Assembly (NCBI RefSeq): GCF_001949145.1
Contig: NW_019091464.1
Location: 561,355 to 625,354 of the forward strand
Origin: Acanthaster planci
Taxonomy: Eukaryota; Echinodermata; Asteroidea; Valvatida; Acanthasteridae
Length of the DNA stretch: 64,000 nt
Direction: 5' to 3'
Positions 1 through 14,226 of the stretch are shown piece after piece. The notes beneath the pieces were generated by a model. It was not told where the DNA came from and did no database searches. It saw only the letters and a list, made by a program, of their open reading frames with translations. Every line of letters begins with the position of its first letter. Within the stretch, counting starts at the first letter, position 1. Made by a program: the position numbers and the translations under genes.

Positions 1-3000
1 CATGTAGATTATGAGTGTGTGCATTGGTCTCACCAGTACAGAGCTTTTCCATGTATCTTTCATTCCATCAACAACACTGTTGTTATGACCAATTTCAAGG
101 GTGATGCCTACGATATGCCTTAAGTAGTAAAATTAAGCAGCATTTTTTTAAATGTCATTTTTACAGCCTGTCTGTCAACGTTTGGTGGATTTCTCCATAC
201 CGTACATTACAGCGCACTGAAGCGCAGGGATTGAGGCTGGTTGATAAATTATGGAATTCGGACGCAAGTTTCTACTGATGTTTGAAGCATTGGTGTTATT
301 CAGGCTCCAAATCACTGTGAAAACGTTTACGCCTATTGTTCAGCCTTTACGCAGTACATATACTCAAAACAGCAGCTCCATGTGCATTGTAATATCAAGT
401 GGAAAGGTACTGGCAAAGATTACATTGAAATCTCAAAGTGTATGATAGATGAGGGCTTGACATGCTGATAATATGTAGTGTTGCCCCAACTGGAAAATTT
501 TAAGTGTGCCAAAGTGGCCAAGAACTTTACTGTTCACAGGGGAGTTTTACTAAGTATGTTCATAGACCACCTTGAGGACTGGCCAGCTGACCTCTAGCCT
601 CCAATTGATTTATGGGAGGACAGCATCCAGAGTAGATTGGGCCTTCAGTATTCATAAGGGTGGTGTTTAAAGGGATTTTCTGAACTGCCACTTACAGACA
701 TGTCCCTTTTTTGCCTCCTGTCCTTCCTGTTTAGTCATTGACCTGCATGGGCATTCCTATGGTATCAGCTTGCCAGTCCAATAGGCATTGCACAGTGTGG
801 CCCTAGCTCCATGGCCTGGCCCAGATCAGAGAGAGGGTTGAATTACAGACTGCCCGATGACTCGCAACTTAGTAGTCCCACTTGATCAGTAATTCTGAAT
901 CCACAGTGTGCTTAGCATGTGGATCCCTGTACCCATGAAGCAGTCCATCTGACCTCACCCACCTGATCCTTTGAATCCACTCCCAGGTTGCAATCCAGTT
1001 GAAGGACTCATCTTTTACACTTACAGTCAGTCCTGTTGATGAAGATATTACAAAATGCTCTTTAACCTGGAAATTTCAGCATTTCCAGCCAGCAAAGTTT
1101 GGTACTAGAAGTCTCCAGATATTTTTGCTGAAGTTGTCGGCAACATTTCTGTGTAGAAAAGGAGACAAGGAAAGAATTTAAATGGTACACGTACATGTAC
1201 CGGTAAGTAGCGTTGTAACGGTCGCATTTATTTGGCATGGTGGGATTTCCGGAAGAACGCGTCAGATAAATGAGCAGGTTTCCGTGATGTGCTCATTTAT
1301 CCGCCGTGCTGATTTTTCCAGTTACGTACGTTCATGTACGTGTACAAGTACGTCGCGTCGTTGAGCCATAAGTGTGGACGTAGGGGAGGTATCCAAGGTC
1401 AATACATATCCATACGCAACCTCGTTCTCATTGGAATGATCTTGTAGCGCCATACGCTGCCAGTTCCAATATGCCCTGACCGATCTTAATTCCGATGCGC
1501 ACGCAGCTGATGTACAATATGTAGTCGAGGTTGTCAGGAACTCGGCACACCCATAAAAGTGAACAAAACGGGACTTACTGCACATACGTTGGGATGCTAG
1601 TTCGGGTCACTCGGCAGTGTTCGGTTAATGCCCGGTTTCGGTTAATGAGACTGTTACACCGGTACATGTACGGTACATGTACAATGTACTGGTACGTGTA
1701 CATTTACATGTATGCATACATGTATTTCTTCACAACTGCAGGGCATCGGCATGTTGATGTACATTGTGTGGATTTTCACCTGTTCACTTATTTACTTTAA
1801 AATTTACGGAAAGAATTTGTAAAATTACATGTACATATGTCACTGTACTGTGTACACATAGGCTGACTGGCAGTATACATGTACGACAATTAAGCACGTT
1901 AACCATACTGGTTTCAGTGGTTTATTGTATCTCAGAATTGTTTAGCTTTTGATGCTGTCAGGAAACACTCTGAGGAAATCTTGTCTAATGCTAAGATTGA
2001 AAGTCTTAAACAAGATGTACAGGTATATGTACATGTACATGTACGAAGCATAAAGACACAGATCAAGACAGTGCATATACATTGTATTGTCACACGAGTA
2101 GTTGTTCACTGTACATGTATATGCCTACTGGTACATTGTATCTGAACTGAAGCCCTTTTTCCCCGTGTAGATTGCTTGACTTGTGATATTACATATGCAG
2201 ATAAAGTGTTCAGTTTTAATTGACAATTCTAATTCAGATGAGAAGAGCAAAGGGCCGGAATTAGGCACATTTTACCACTGCAGTACATCTACTATTACAT
2301 GTGTCTACATAACAATTGGACGTGGTTTATTTGGTTACTCTGAAGTCATTTGTGAAATTAAAAAATTGTGATGTAGATTGTTTTATCATTGTTTTTCAAT
2401 TCAAGGATAATATCCACGAATTTGGTTGTTGTTTTTTTCAAATGTTTTTTTTTTTTGGCGTTTGGGAGATGTCAATTCATATAACAGGTTTTTTTGTTTT
2501 GGCCCGGGAATTAAATCAACATATTAAACAATTCCATTGCTGGAAGCGTTGAAATACATGTAGGTGTACATGTACATGTTTTTCCTGTGCGTCGTCTGAA
2601 GACGGCACATTGACATGCATAGCTGCAGGGTTCACAGACACTCCTTGCCTCATCTGAATACCGTCTGCGGTCAGAAATTAGATTTGCCCAGGTAATTGGC
2701 CGGTGAAACAGCTGCTTAACTCGTTTTAATTGTGCCCCTAAATTGATTGTTGGGATGGCAAATGGATGGCGGAATTGCCGGGGCATCAAAATTAGCCTGG
2801 AGTTCCAGAACTGGGGTGCAAATGAACCAGTTTTTCTTTAAATACATGTATGTCCTATTGGGGCTCATGCACGTGTCTACATGTACGTGTACTGTACCTC
2901 AGTTTGGCTCTCCTATTGAATCTACATGTATAATTGGACAGTGAAACCACCTCACCCGTAAAAAACATATTTGTTGGCAGAGTAGTTGACTCTAGTGATG

Positions 3001-6000
3001 TTGAATATGATGCTTGTAAAACATACAGTGTAACCATATTTGACGTATCACCACAAAAGGAGCTAATGAAAGTCAACATTTTTAAAAATTGATATATTGA
3101 GCTTTCTAATGTTAGGTATATGTACATGGAACACTTACAGTAAAGTATAAGGTGACAATGTGACATTATTCTGGCAGCTTTGCACATTTGTTCCCGACAT
3201 TTGTTTCAACATTTCAGACCTGGCACAAATAATGCTACTGTCAAGGTTGCTGAGAAAAATGACATTTTTAAATATGCAATCCTGCAAATATATTTGGAAT
3301 TACATGTAAAAAGGAGACAGGTTACACTTTCCAAGTATTAGTAATACAAAACCCCTAAATTGACCTCCACTTCAATATGACTTTGAACCCTCAAAATAGG
3401 AAAGAGTGAGATGCGACTTTACTCTCATTTTGTTATGACACGTCACATGTCACAGCAGTCAAATGTTGTTTTGCTATAGCAACCGCAGTACAGTGTACAT
3501 GAAATACCACCATATTTGAGTCTGTTGTAAAGTTTGCCTCCCATTGAAGGTCTTGAATTTAATTGAAATGGACAAGTATCTAGGTTGAATCTTGCTCTAA
3601 CGTAGGTGACTGCAAATATTCCAGGCCCCATATTTCCCCACTCACCATGAAAAGCAGTCAGACTTGACAATGCATGTACTGATAGGTGGCAAAATCAGGG
3701 ACCTAGCAATTGCACCGTCACAGACATTAGAGCAATGTAAATACAGTTTAAAAATCATTTGTGAAGGAAAATCTGCAAGCAAACTCAGCAGAATTTACTG
3801 GTGTATGTTAAAGGACGTTAATAGAAGGAAACAAACTTCAAATGAACTGAAATTGTTTGCCAAAAATTGCAGCACTCCAACAGCTGCTCCTCCATTAGAG
3901 TTTTATGTTACATGTACGTGTACCTTGGAGGTATGGTGACAATAGTGCAGGTACAGTGCATGTAACAACAAATAGTCTGGTCAGCCTTCCCTGATTTACA
4001 GTTTGGACAGTGTGGGATGGGGACTAGTCTATTATAATTTATATCATGATGTGATGATATCAGTGATGTTTGATGTGGAATATAGTAAGGGTGACATGCA
4101 TTTTTACCACCCAATCAAGTGATTTTTCCGGACGAGTAGAAAATAGTATTCACGACAGGTTATCACAAAAAAGTATTAATAATCTACAACTGCACACGTA
4201 CACTGTACCTCGTACATGTAGCGTGTGCACATTTGCCACACATCTGGAAGGTCTTGTGTAAGCCATTTTTGTGCTGGTACATGTAAGGGGTTAATAGTAG
4301 GGGACTGTATCATGCTCAGCTACATCACATCAGTGTAACTTGTATGTCTGTCAAAGGTGTTAACAGGCCATGGATTACCTTACAATGGGGATGCCACTGT
4401 TAAAAATTGGATTTACTTTCCTGCACCACTGGTAGTGTATACAGTATGGTGCTTGTCCCTGCAGGGTCACTGGTCAGGTGTATACATTTAATGAAAATGT
4501 CAGGTTCACAGTTCACCCTTCCTTGACTGGTACATGTACCGGCACATGTACATGCAACAGCATGATTCTAATATACGCAGCAGGTGTAAAGAATCATGGG
4601 TACTCTAGCTTGATTTCTTTTCATGTAAATTAGAGTAGATGTACACAAGTATTATGTATCTGTTTGCGGTGAAGCTTGTAATGGAATCAGTCAGCCATCA
4701 AATTTGTGGGTATTTTGAGCCAATCTGTGTACATTAAAGAAGACTGTTACAGTTGAGCTCCCAATAAAGGCCAAAGCCTGTGCCCCATTTCCCCAGTTTT
4801 CCCTGCCCTTGGCCAACATTTTTCCCGGTCTGCCCCTGCTATCTCTGATTTCTGTTTGAGGTTTCAATTCGCTTTGTAAACCTGTGGCTTTATGTTGGCC
4901 ATGTGCACTTGGTGTGTTTATTGTCCCTGTAGCATGGCAAACACGATATTACACTTGTGATTGTGCCTGTGGTTTTTTTCACACTTTGAATTGTAGGGTT
5001 ACCACAAATAAATTGCCTCTTTCAACACTATTAGGGCAAAGTCACCAGCTTCTGCCCTGCATAGGTGAACTTACTGCAAACACCAGCAACCCAAACAAAC
5101 TAGCAGTCGGTGTGTTTCCAAGATGTATTTTTTTGCAACTATTTTTAGTCGGTGTGTTTGCAAACCAAAGAATTGGCTATGGTCTCTTTCACTGTGATAC
5201 CTACATGTATTTAACTTTCACGCACATAAATACAATGTGAACTGAATTTTTTTTTCTGTTTCATTTTGAAAGAGCTCTGCAGGCTTGGGGTCCATAATTA
5301 CTGGCAATTCTCCTGTCAAAGTACATGTACGTTTGTAACATTGGACTACTTTCAAAGGCTACATGTCTAACAAGAAAACTGTCAAAGATACTGGCACATG
5401 TACGCACCAAGCTCAAACTGTTTTCCTTTGTTTAGATGTAAAGGTATTTTCTTCCGGACCTGTTTACCAGCTAAATCTGAGTCGGCAAGTACCGTAATTT
5501 TGTATGATTTTCAAGGAATGAGCCTCCTCTCAGGGTTTCATTCTTTATTTTTCCCAGGTAGAAAATCTGCCTGACCCATCCTAGTCAAGGTTAAAAACTT
5601 TCTGTCCTCTCTCAGGGTTTTTTTAAGCTGACCTCCCTTGGTGCATTTTGTTATGTTCCTTGTAAGCAGTTTATGTAACATAACAAAGAGGCCAGTAAAT
5701 TCAGAGCCGGCCCCCCTCAAAGCACAGAGGGAAAAAAATATGGAGTATTAAACTTCCGGTATTTTCAAACAGTGAAGGTTGTTTGGAAAACAATATGGAT
5801 GACACTGCACAGCTACCAGCTTTAAACTTCAGATTGTACTCCAGATCAGTAAGGCAGTATCATTTCAAAGAATGAACTGATGTCACAACCACATTTTACT
5901 TTATAGTCTTGTATTTCACTCCTTCAGCATCTATCAGAGTGGCAGGCAGTAATGATTGGGCAAACTAGTCTCAGCATTTCCAGCATGATACTGTACGGTA

Positions 6001-6612
6001 TGTCAATAAACCTATATCATTTTTAAACGCAGTGTGGGCAGCGTGGCCCAACGTGGTGCACCAAACCAAATACATGTATCCAGCTTGATACAGAGCAGAA
6101 GGTAGCAAAGCACTGGATCCTGCAAGTAAAGTAAGAAGTGATAAGCCTAAATGGATGGTGTCCCAAGTGTTTTTATGGATGGGAGTGGTATATTTTACGT
6201 TATTTCTTTATGTACAATGTATGTCTTGAGTTGTGATGTGAAAAGTTCCGAAGATGGGTTGATCTTTTCATGACTAGGCACATGTACACGTACTATACAT
6301 TGCATTCTTCGGGTGCTGCATACCGAAATGTCCACTGACCAGTGTTGGTGTGAACCGTCCATAGAATTGCTACATTTTGAGCAGGAGCAAAGGTATCTTA
6401 CTGGACGACGGTCAGGTTTTTCTTCTCTTTCTCTCCCTCTCTTGCAAAATATTATTGTGGCCTCCATGCCTAGCAAGTTTAAATCAATATTCCTGAAAGT
6501 TTTGATGCTGTAATGCACACATCTGTTTCTCTTAAGGCTGTTGTTGCCCTTGATTCTTGACCTCCACTTCAGGACTGTATTTTGTAAGTGTGAAATTATT
6601 CAAAACTACCAT

Positions 6613-6637
6613 ATAGTAACGCCTTGAACCAAGACTA
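6613..6637. repeat. Solo end of a fold-back element (same family as 55705-55934)
   Basis: About 25 bases here match the right terminus of the fold-back element at 55.7-55.9 kb at roughly 22 of 26 positions. The shared core is TAGTAACG followed by AAGACTA. It is probably a solo terminus left by a decayed copy, though a match this short could partly be chance. Confidence 0.35.
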
Positions 6638-9600
6638 GATGTAATCCAGCCTTCAATTCTGAACCAATCCCATTAGACTCCACATCCACACGTACATGTA
6701 ATTTATCGAATGTGCATATGGGTATTAACCTTTACCGGTACTTAGGCATGGCATGTTAAATTATACAGCAAGCTGACCTTTGAAATATGTTTTAAACCTC
6801 TTAGGGGCCAGCCAAAGTTTTCAACATTTTCACCGTGTACAAGGCATACAGTACATGTATGTACAAATGGGGTCGTTTCGGGTGTTGACTTTAGTAGTAG
6901 TATTATTTCTATGTAAAACGTGAAAAGTCAAGAAAAAGCAAGCATTTTATAATCACCAGTTGTGCGCACTGAAAGCTGGCTCCAATAGAGGGTAAATCTG
7001 CAAGGTTCGCGTGCATTGTGCATACAACATGTATACGGTACATATACACATGTATGTACATGGTACTTTCCATGTACATGTACAGTAGGCCTACCCACTG
7101 CAGCGCAGGCTGATACGCAGTACACATCGCGTTGAAATGATGTACTGCGACCCTGTGTACATGCACGCGTACTGGTATGTACATGTACTATGTACCTGCA
7201 GACCCAAACCTACCCTGTATGGCACGACACACCAGCAGTACCGCCGTACCATTACAGTACGTGTACTAAATAACCTCCTGGGTATCATGGTGCATTGTTC
7301 CCAACATGGTGTCAGTTTTTACTCACATCGTTTTGTCCCGGTACCAGGTGCGTGCACGAGATCATCATTGATAAGAAAAACATTCTTTTATCAGTAAAGT
7401 GTCCAAATAGTGTTTTTTTATATTTTAAACCATGAACATTTTCTAAAATGCATATCTGTATGCTTGATGTGGGCACTCTCCAACAATGTACAGTGTACTG
7501 CTTACAGGAGTTTGTTGATAGTTCAGAATACCGATAGAAAAAGTTGATGATTACTAATTTGAGATAGGGGAGGGGGGCCTCGAAAAACAGTACTCTGTGT
7601 ACTACTGTGAAAATGTTCAAAACATTGGACGACCCCTTAAATGCAAGGTGAAGCCTTGTGAGACAAGTTGATGAACTTCTCGATTGCACCCAGAAGTTTG
7701 ATGTGCAGCTTTGAAACTTTGAGCTTTCACCAAAGTTTCAGCTGTATAGAAAGGCAATGAGATAAGAGTTACCGCTCGGAGGAAACCATACTGGCATATA
7801 AATGTATACTTCAAAGTGCAAAGTCCTGCCTCTCAAAGAGCTTGAAAGTACAAGGGTTTGTACATGTACTCTTTGAGTACTACATGTATAAAGAATGTGC
7901 CACTGTTCATTTCTGAGGAGTGGATTTCAATATCACAGTGGTATTGGAAATTAAGATATGTACATGTAGTCTCTGCACGCATACATGTACTTGTACATGC
8001 CCTTTCTGTTGAAAATACATACCATACCATTCATGTAAATGTGGGAAAAGTATTTCTGTAAATTTAGTACCAATGCTATCATGTGATGTATATACAGGTA
8101 CAAGTACATGTTGCCAATTACCCAGACAGTTAAAGATGTACAGTATATTCTAGCCTTCCAAAATTTAATATCCATGTACCGCTACATGTACATTTTCATG
8201 TTATTCCTGGTGCCGTACATGTATGCAATTGTGGATAATCAAATTAAATTGTGACACCTGGCTTGGTTGATTTGACTCCAACTTACAATACAAGGCATTC
8301 ATTGTTCTGCACCCAGAAACAGTTAGTGAGATACTAATTTGTGTATGCCGTTTTGAACTCTTTGTGTGCTCGTTTGGTGCTCTGAATGTCTTGTAATTAT
8401 GGACTTTGTAATAATCCTTCATTTTAACAAGTCAAATTTTGGGTAACCTTATTCTGCTTTCCTCATGCAGTAAACCTCTCCTGTAGATACAGGTACGTAG
8501 GACATCCCCTTCCCCTTGGACTCTGGTGTTCAGTGAATGAATTCAAATCAAACAAACTTTAAGGAAAGGTTGCATTTGAAAGGTTAATTTTTAACCTCTG
8601 TGGAAACTTGTAAAAATACTTTGTTTTAGAGGACAAAGGTTACCGGTATATGTACATGTGCAAACACCGGGAGAATTGTCATAAGGTTAAATTTAAAGCA
8701 GTCAGTAGGTGAGAACTGTGTTGGAAAGAAAAATTGTAAAGAAAGGAAAAAGAAACTGCCATGCTAGATGTTTCAACTTGACTCCATAAATTGAATGGTT
8801 GATGTGCATAAGGCTAAGTAATTGCAGCTGTAAAACCATCCAACCCAGTGTGGATTAGCCTATGAATCAGTATCAAATTAAAGAGGCGTGTTAATCGTAT
8901 GTGATAGATTATGCCCTCGTTTGTAATTCTAATGATCGGTACAGATTATGATATACTGGTACACACATGTCTATATTGACAGCACATGCAATTTGTTGAA
9001 GGCAAGTGTCATGTCTGCATTGTGGCAGCTCATGTGCAATCCATCACAGGTCCTGTCAAGTCGATCACAATAGCCAGAAGTCACGCCACAGAGCTACCCA
9101 CTGTATATTGTAGGGTGCAGACCACTCATTCAAGTGAGAATTTCAGGCCAGTTCATTAGCATTAAGAGTGCCCTCACAGTATCTTTTAAAAGAGGAGATT
9201 GTTTGGCCCCAAAATGGTAAGATTGTGTAAATCCTTGCCAGGATCAACTCTTTGGGTCTTTGAGCTTTCATATGAGAGCAGAATTGCTAAAATCTACGGT
9301 TGAAATATGGTCCCAAGTGCCAGAGAAAGTTGAAGGTTGCCACTTGAAAAATGGCTGCAATCAGACTTCGGAAAAATCACTTTTTGGGCGGTGATTTTGT
9401 TTTGTGGGATTAATTAAAAGTGTTATCATCAGTTAACCCACAAAAAATTGAAAAGAAATTGAAAGATTACTGACCAGACAAGAATTTTATTTGTGTTTCG
9501 GAAATCTCAGGAATGTTGGCATGCATGTTATTGGGCCCCGAACAGCCTGCTGATTTTACACTTTTTCAATTGGGCTTGAATTAGTTGACAGTACCCTGTA

Positions 9601-12343
9601 ATGCATTGCAACAAAAACATTCCTTTGTGGTTACATGTTACAGTACAATATGGGTACTTGTGATTTCCTACCTGGATGTTGTAATAGACTTGTAATGTAT
9701 TGAAAGCAACTGTTGCTTTATGCTGCCCTCTGTTGGGGACAAGAAATGAGACATTTCAGCTTTGTGGTTGTCTGCACCAGTAAGTGAGTGAGAATGGTTT
9801 GAATTTGCATTGTACCTGTTCAACACATTAACATGGTCAAAAATATTCCCTGATCAACAGCGAATGCAGATTCATTATAAGCAGGAATAGAATGGAAAAT
9901 GCAGGGCCATGTGGGCCCCTCCTCCCCCATTTCCCTTATATTCCTGTATGTGACGAGTAATGATCCCAGATTCAGCATTGCCTTGGATGAGTAGAAGTAC
10001 ACATGCACTGTAGTAATTATTTCTTATGTCATGACGTGGGGCGCCCAAATATGCATGCCATCAGCATTTTCAATTTTCTTTTTTAAAACTTAGGAAGATA
10101 TTCTTAACACTGGGCATAGAATTCAGAATTCACTTGGTTTTTTGTGATGTTGGTATCAGTAGAGGACCATATGTTGCTTGAAAAAGTCTTCCAGTGTGTC
10201 TTTCTGAAATGCAGACAAGCAGAACTCTATACAAGTCCCTTTGACACCTACATATACATGTAAACAGGCAATTACATATACATTGCATGTTACAAAGAGC
10301 TGGGCTTGACCTTTTTTGGGAGGTACTGTACATGAACATGTATTTGTTTTTTTGGTTTTTTTAGTTTTGGTCGTGGTTTTAATTTCTGTCTGTTTGTTTA
10401 GCAGATTTTTGTTTGATTTTTTCACTGATTTATTGTTAGTTCATGGAACCACCAGACAAGGTCGGCAGCAGTGAAAGGGATAAACGTACATGTATGTTTA
10501 ATTTTGTGTGAAATTTTGTTTTTCAGGGTTGGGAGACCACAACAGGACTAGTAGGAAATTGAAATAGGTTGAAAAAAATTGAATGTTACCTAAAATATCT
10601 GTCTCCTTAAAATGCAGCTCAGAACACACAGGAAATTAAAATGAAACTTGATGTAGAGGAATGGATAACAGTCCTTAGGGTATAACAGGGGTAGAACATT
10701 TGGAGAGGAATCCAGCCATCTCAGGCAGCTGGTGAACTTCCTCAGGGGACATTCTGGAATGGGGCATTGGTCTGATACTAGAGCATCAGCGAATGCCCCC
10801 CCCCAAAAAAAAATCAATATTGTTAGCTGTGTCAGCTCATCAAATTTCATTAGTCAGAGTTCAGTGCATTTCCACTCTGTGGGGAGGGAGGGGTGTGTAT
10901 AAACTGGTTGAGAGGAGAGAACAGAAACAGGAAACCTGGAGTATACTTGCTGACGGATCAGCTTTCTCTTTTGGAAGAAGATCAAGTTTCCGATGCATGT
11001 ATTTTACTTTTGGTGGGAGAGATGATCATCGGTTTAACTGTGTGTCCAGTGGGCACTACTTACAAGACGGCAATTTTTAGGCCCTGCTCCTCCAGTCCTT
11101 TACATTTAATGAATGCCTGCATGTAATGGGGAGGGACTGGCCTTGTTATTTATAATTGGATATGTATTGCCAGGTTTTTGCCACGTCATGGTCATGCTTT
11201 TCACAAACAGCTTCTTATAGAGACCACATACATGTATGCGAGATACGCATGTACTTTTTCGTTAACAGAAGTGGTAAAGTTGAGGGTTGAATTTACCATT
11301 CGTTATCACCCCTGTATTCACCGTTAAGTGTTTGAGGAAATGTTAAGCAAATGTGCCTCTAAAAAGAGGGTTTGCTAGAATAACTTACCTCGACACTGAA
11401 GACTGGTGCTCTGTAAAACACATGTCATCAGCTGAAAACACATGGAGATGGACTCAATCGCTCCTGTTCTGTTACGAATACAGTTATTTCTCTGCTCACA
11501 AGTTCTATTTAATCAAAGCCTGCATGTGTGAGATGACCCAAAGGAATAGACATGGCTTTTAATTTTCCTACTTTCCAACCAAAAGATGAGGGGGAGAGGG
11601 GAAAAAGTCACGGCAGAAAAGTGCAAATGCAGTTGGATATTCATGCCGGAACTTTGGCCTGAGGATAGTATGAGTCATGGGAATGGGCTGAACTGTGTAC
11701 CTGCCTTTGACATTCCAAATCAAAGGGGCTCGGGTGATTGCTGGAATGGCCCAGTGGATGAGATTTTTGTGGACTACTTGTAAATATTCATCCTCAGAGG
11801 ATGAAAACTCTTTCAAATCCTTTTGGGGTCACATGTTTTAAAACGTGATCTTATTTTAAACATTGAACACTGTCAAAGCTTTTCTGGACAACTGAGGCAC
11901 ATGTCGAAGGTGTGGCAATAAAGCCACCCTTCAGTTTTTATGTTTTTCTGTTCAAGTTGAAAACATTTCTGGGAAAGCATTGCCATGTACAGGTCATTAC
12001 ACAGCAGAAATAAATCAGCAAAGAAAACAGAATTTAGGACAGCGAAATATTAATAGTTGCAGCAGGTTTGTTTGTGCACAATTAAACCTGTGCAATTGAG
12101 TTGTTTTTCTCTCTAGGATGGCATTGCAATTTTGCTGATGAATATTGACATGCCCATAAGCATTAAACCCAAAGAAGCACTGAGATACCTTTCGAAATTA
12201 CAAAACAGATATTCCAAATACTGGTAAGGTTCACTGAAACACCGAAGTGCATGTTCAATAATTTTTTTAAAGAAATGCATTTCATAGACCCTTTGTAATT
12301 GCCAGGTTGCCAACTTGTGAGGCTACATGTATGCTCTGTCACT

Positions 12344-12626
12344 AGGGTCCAATTTCATGGAGGTGCATGACAGCAGAAGAGTCATGCTAACCCTAGCAGA
12401 AAAGTTCGCTCATCTTAATCACTCTTTGATTGCAGTGCTGTGCATGGTTGTGCTTATGACTGCGCACACATAGTCTTTCCATTTATTTGTTACTACATTA
12501 AGCAGATTTTCATCCAAGGTTAGCATGCCTTTTGCCATGCTCACTGCTTACAGTTTTCATGAAATACACAGAGCCTCTGTTAGCATAAAGTCGTGTGCTT
12601 AGCAGTGCCGTGAAATTGGGCCCTGG
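12344..12626. mobile_element. MITE-like element, family with AGGGCCCAATTTCATGG-type ends
   Basis: The left end reads AGGGTCCAATTTCATGG and the right end is its near-perfect inverse, CCGTGAAATTGGGCCCT. The element is about 283 bp and has no coding capacity. A second copy with the same termini lies at 50300-50577 and a divergent relative in the NOS1AP 3' UTR near 28.0 kb. I could not fix the target-site duplication, so the transposon superfamily is open. Confidence 0.65.
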
Positions 12627-14130
12627 TGTTATCCTGGACAAAAGTGTCAGCTGGCATTGTTTGTCGTCAACCAGACAAATCTGCCCAGTTAGCGTTTTTG
12701 TATAAATGCCAAGCTTTTTGTTTGGCTGGCCCCAATGAGAATTTTCGTGGCTGATATCTTGTTTGCATACTGTCATCAGCTTCTTTCCAAACTGCGATGT
12801 GCTGTTCCTGCAAAACATGAGATCTTTTTCCTGGGAAACTGTTGCCAAGTTGTTCATTAATCCAGCATTGGAAAAAACCTGATAATCATTTGTTTTGAAA
12901 AGCACATGTACGTGTAAATTACACAAAACAATGGGCAAATCGAAAATCCCGGACATCTCTTGTTTTGATGAAATTCTTGCGAAGTTTGAGTAGAAGATAA
13001 ATATTGGAGCTATGAACTTCCCCCTTGCTCCTAAAAAAAAGAAAAAAGTTCACCCAGGAGGAGGAGTTTATGAAAGGTCATATCACTAGCTGTGCTAACT
13101 TGAGTTGATTTGCCTGCCTAGAGGTGTGATGGTCATATTAACCAATAAATTGCTTTATGAACGAGGCAGGAAACACCATGTGACAAGTGCATTACTGGCA
13201 TGATTAGGCAGAGTAGTGGTTCCCAGTATATGAGTGCCCACTATCTTGAATGGATCTTGACAAGTTCAGTTTCAGTTCGGAGCCAGCATGATTAAGAAAG
13301 CTTATTTGGCCGGCTGGCAAATAGAATAGGAAATCTGGGGTTTAATAACCGTTAAAGTCTCATGTAAGAATGGCCGGACATTTCCTTCAACAGTTTATTT
13401 CAAAATTAACACAGACATATCTTTCTGGCACGTACACCTGCAGTAGTAAGAACGCTGATCAGTGGTGAACTCTTTAAAATCTACATGTACTAAGAGGTTT
13501 TACAGCAGTTGTTAGGATATTGGAAAGTGAATGCCAGGTAGAGTTACTAACATGGGTCTTGATGCCCCGTTGAGAGTATAATTTAGCACAAAGCGTGCTG
13601 TGATGGTTACATGTACATGTACATGTACCTCTAGTTTGCACACATTAAGTTTAAAGGTCAAATGCAATGTCAGCTTTGTAAATGCACCTTTGTGCCCGAA
13701 CCCATGGCGGTGTCTCATTAAACAAAATATTCTCCAAATTTTCAGTGAGTCATATTTAAATAGAAAACCTCCCGCTCACAGAGTGAACTTTCCTGGAATT
13801 GTACTGGAGGAATATAAGTTCCCTTGTTAGAAAAATTGTAGCAAAGTAATCTGTAATACTAAAAAAATGAATTTTTCACGAGGATGCCACAAATAGTTTG
13901 GGACACGTTTGTGTATTAAGAGGAGTAGAAAGTTGTACAAAACATGTTCCCCTGTTAATAGTCCCGAGATGAAGCCTTTAAAAGAGGAATTGGTGAAAGT
14001 TTCCTGAGAATATTACTTAAGAGAGTAAAAGTACCGGGTATTGTTGTTGGGACCAGTTGTTGACTCCTCCTGCAGTATTTGTACACAAATTTTCTCTGCA
14101 AGTAATGAAATCGGTTTCTTTGCTCCGCAG

Positions 14131-14226
14131 TATGAATTCAAAGCCAAAGCCATCCGAAAGAAGAAAGTCGTCCTGACCATCTCGGTGGACGGCATCAAAG
14201 TCACTCTCAGGAAGAAAAAGAAAAAA
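14131..14226 (+). CDS. NOS1AP: NOS1AP-like adaptor, exon A (PTB domain, first exon in window)
   Basis: This exon encodes 32 residues from [12 protein letters not shown] to a closing KKKKK, in phase 0. The acceptor is TGCTCCGCAG and the donor GTAAGT. The sequence matches the PTB-domain segment of NOS1AP (CAPON), whose human version reads YEFKAKNIKKKK at this place. The family's protein is a cytoplasmic scaffold. In vertebrates it binds neuronal nitric oxide synthase through its tail, and Dexras1 and Scribble through the PTB domain. The seven exons in the window join to 2010 nt without a frame break (669 aa plus stop). The roughly 60 N-terminal residues of the domain must lie upstream. The human protein is about 506 aa, so this one is longer, mainly in the tail. 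Confidence 0.93.

Larger units (their letters stand above)
1..14130 (+). other. NOS1AP-like gene: upstream intron, no exon supported
   Basis: The first exon recognised downstream starts inside the PTB domain, so this whole stretch is best read as intron of that gene. I looked for exons matching the start of the family's PTB domain (the segment ending in an M-R-R-I-R type sequence) and found none. Open frames here are short, lack splice signals or are built from TACATG repeats. The stretch is rich in GTACATGTAC-type palindromes, especially 1.1-2.1 kb and 6.8-8.2 kb. One exon-like interval (12117-12223) and one inverted-repeat element (12344-12626) are listed separately. Confidence 0.65.

Noticed and set aside
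970-1181. Frame with SPVDEDITKCSLTWKFQHFQ on the plus strand
   Set aside because: Slightly protein-like, but without usable splice sites on both sides and without a neighbouring exon.
4884-5240. Open frame of 118 codons on the plus strand
   Set aside because: It sits in the NOS1AP intron, has no splice partners or domain, is Cys/Leu/Phe-rich in a T-rich stretch and looks like chance.
1-14130. Search for the first two PTB exons of NOS1AP
   Set aside because: No segment resembling the family's N-terminal PTB sequence was found, so they are assumed to lie upstream of the window.
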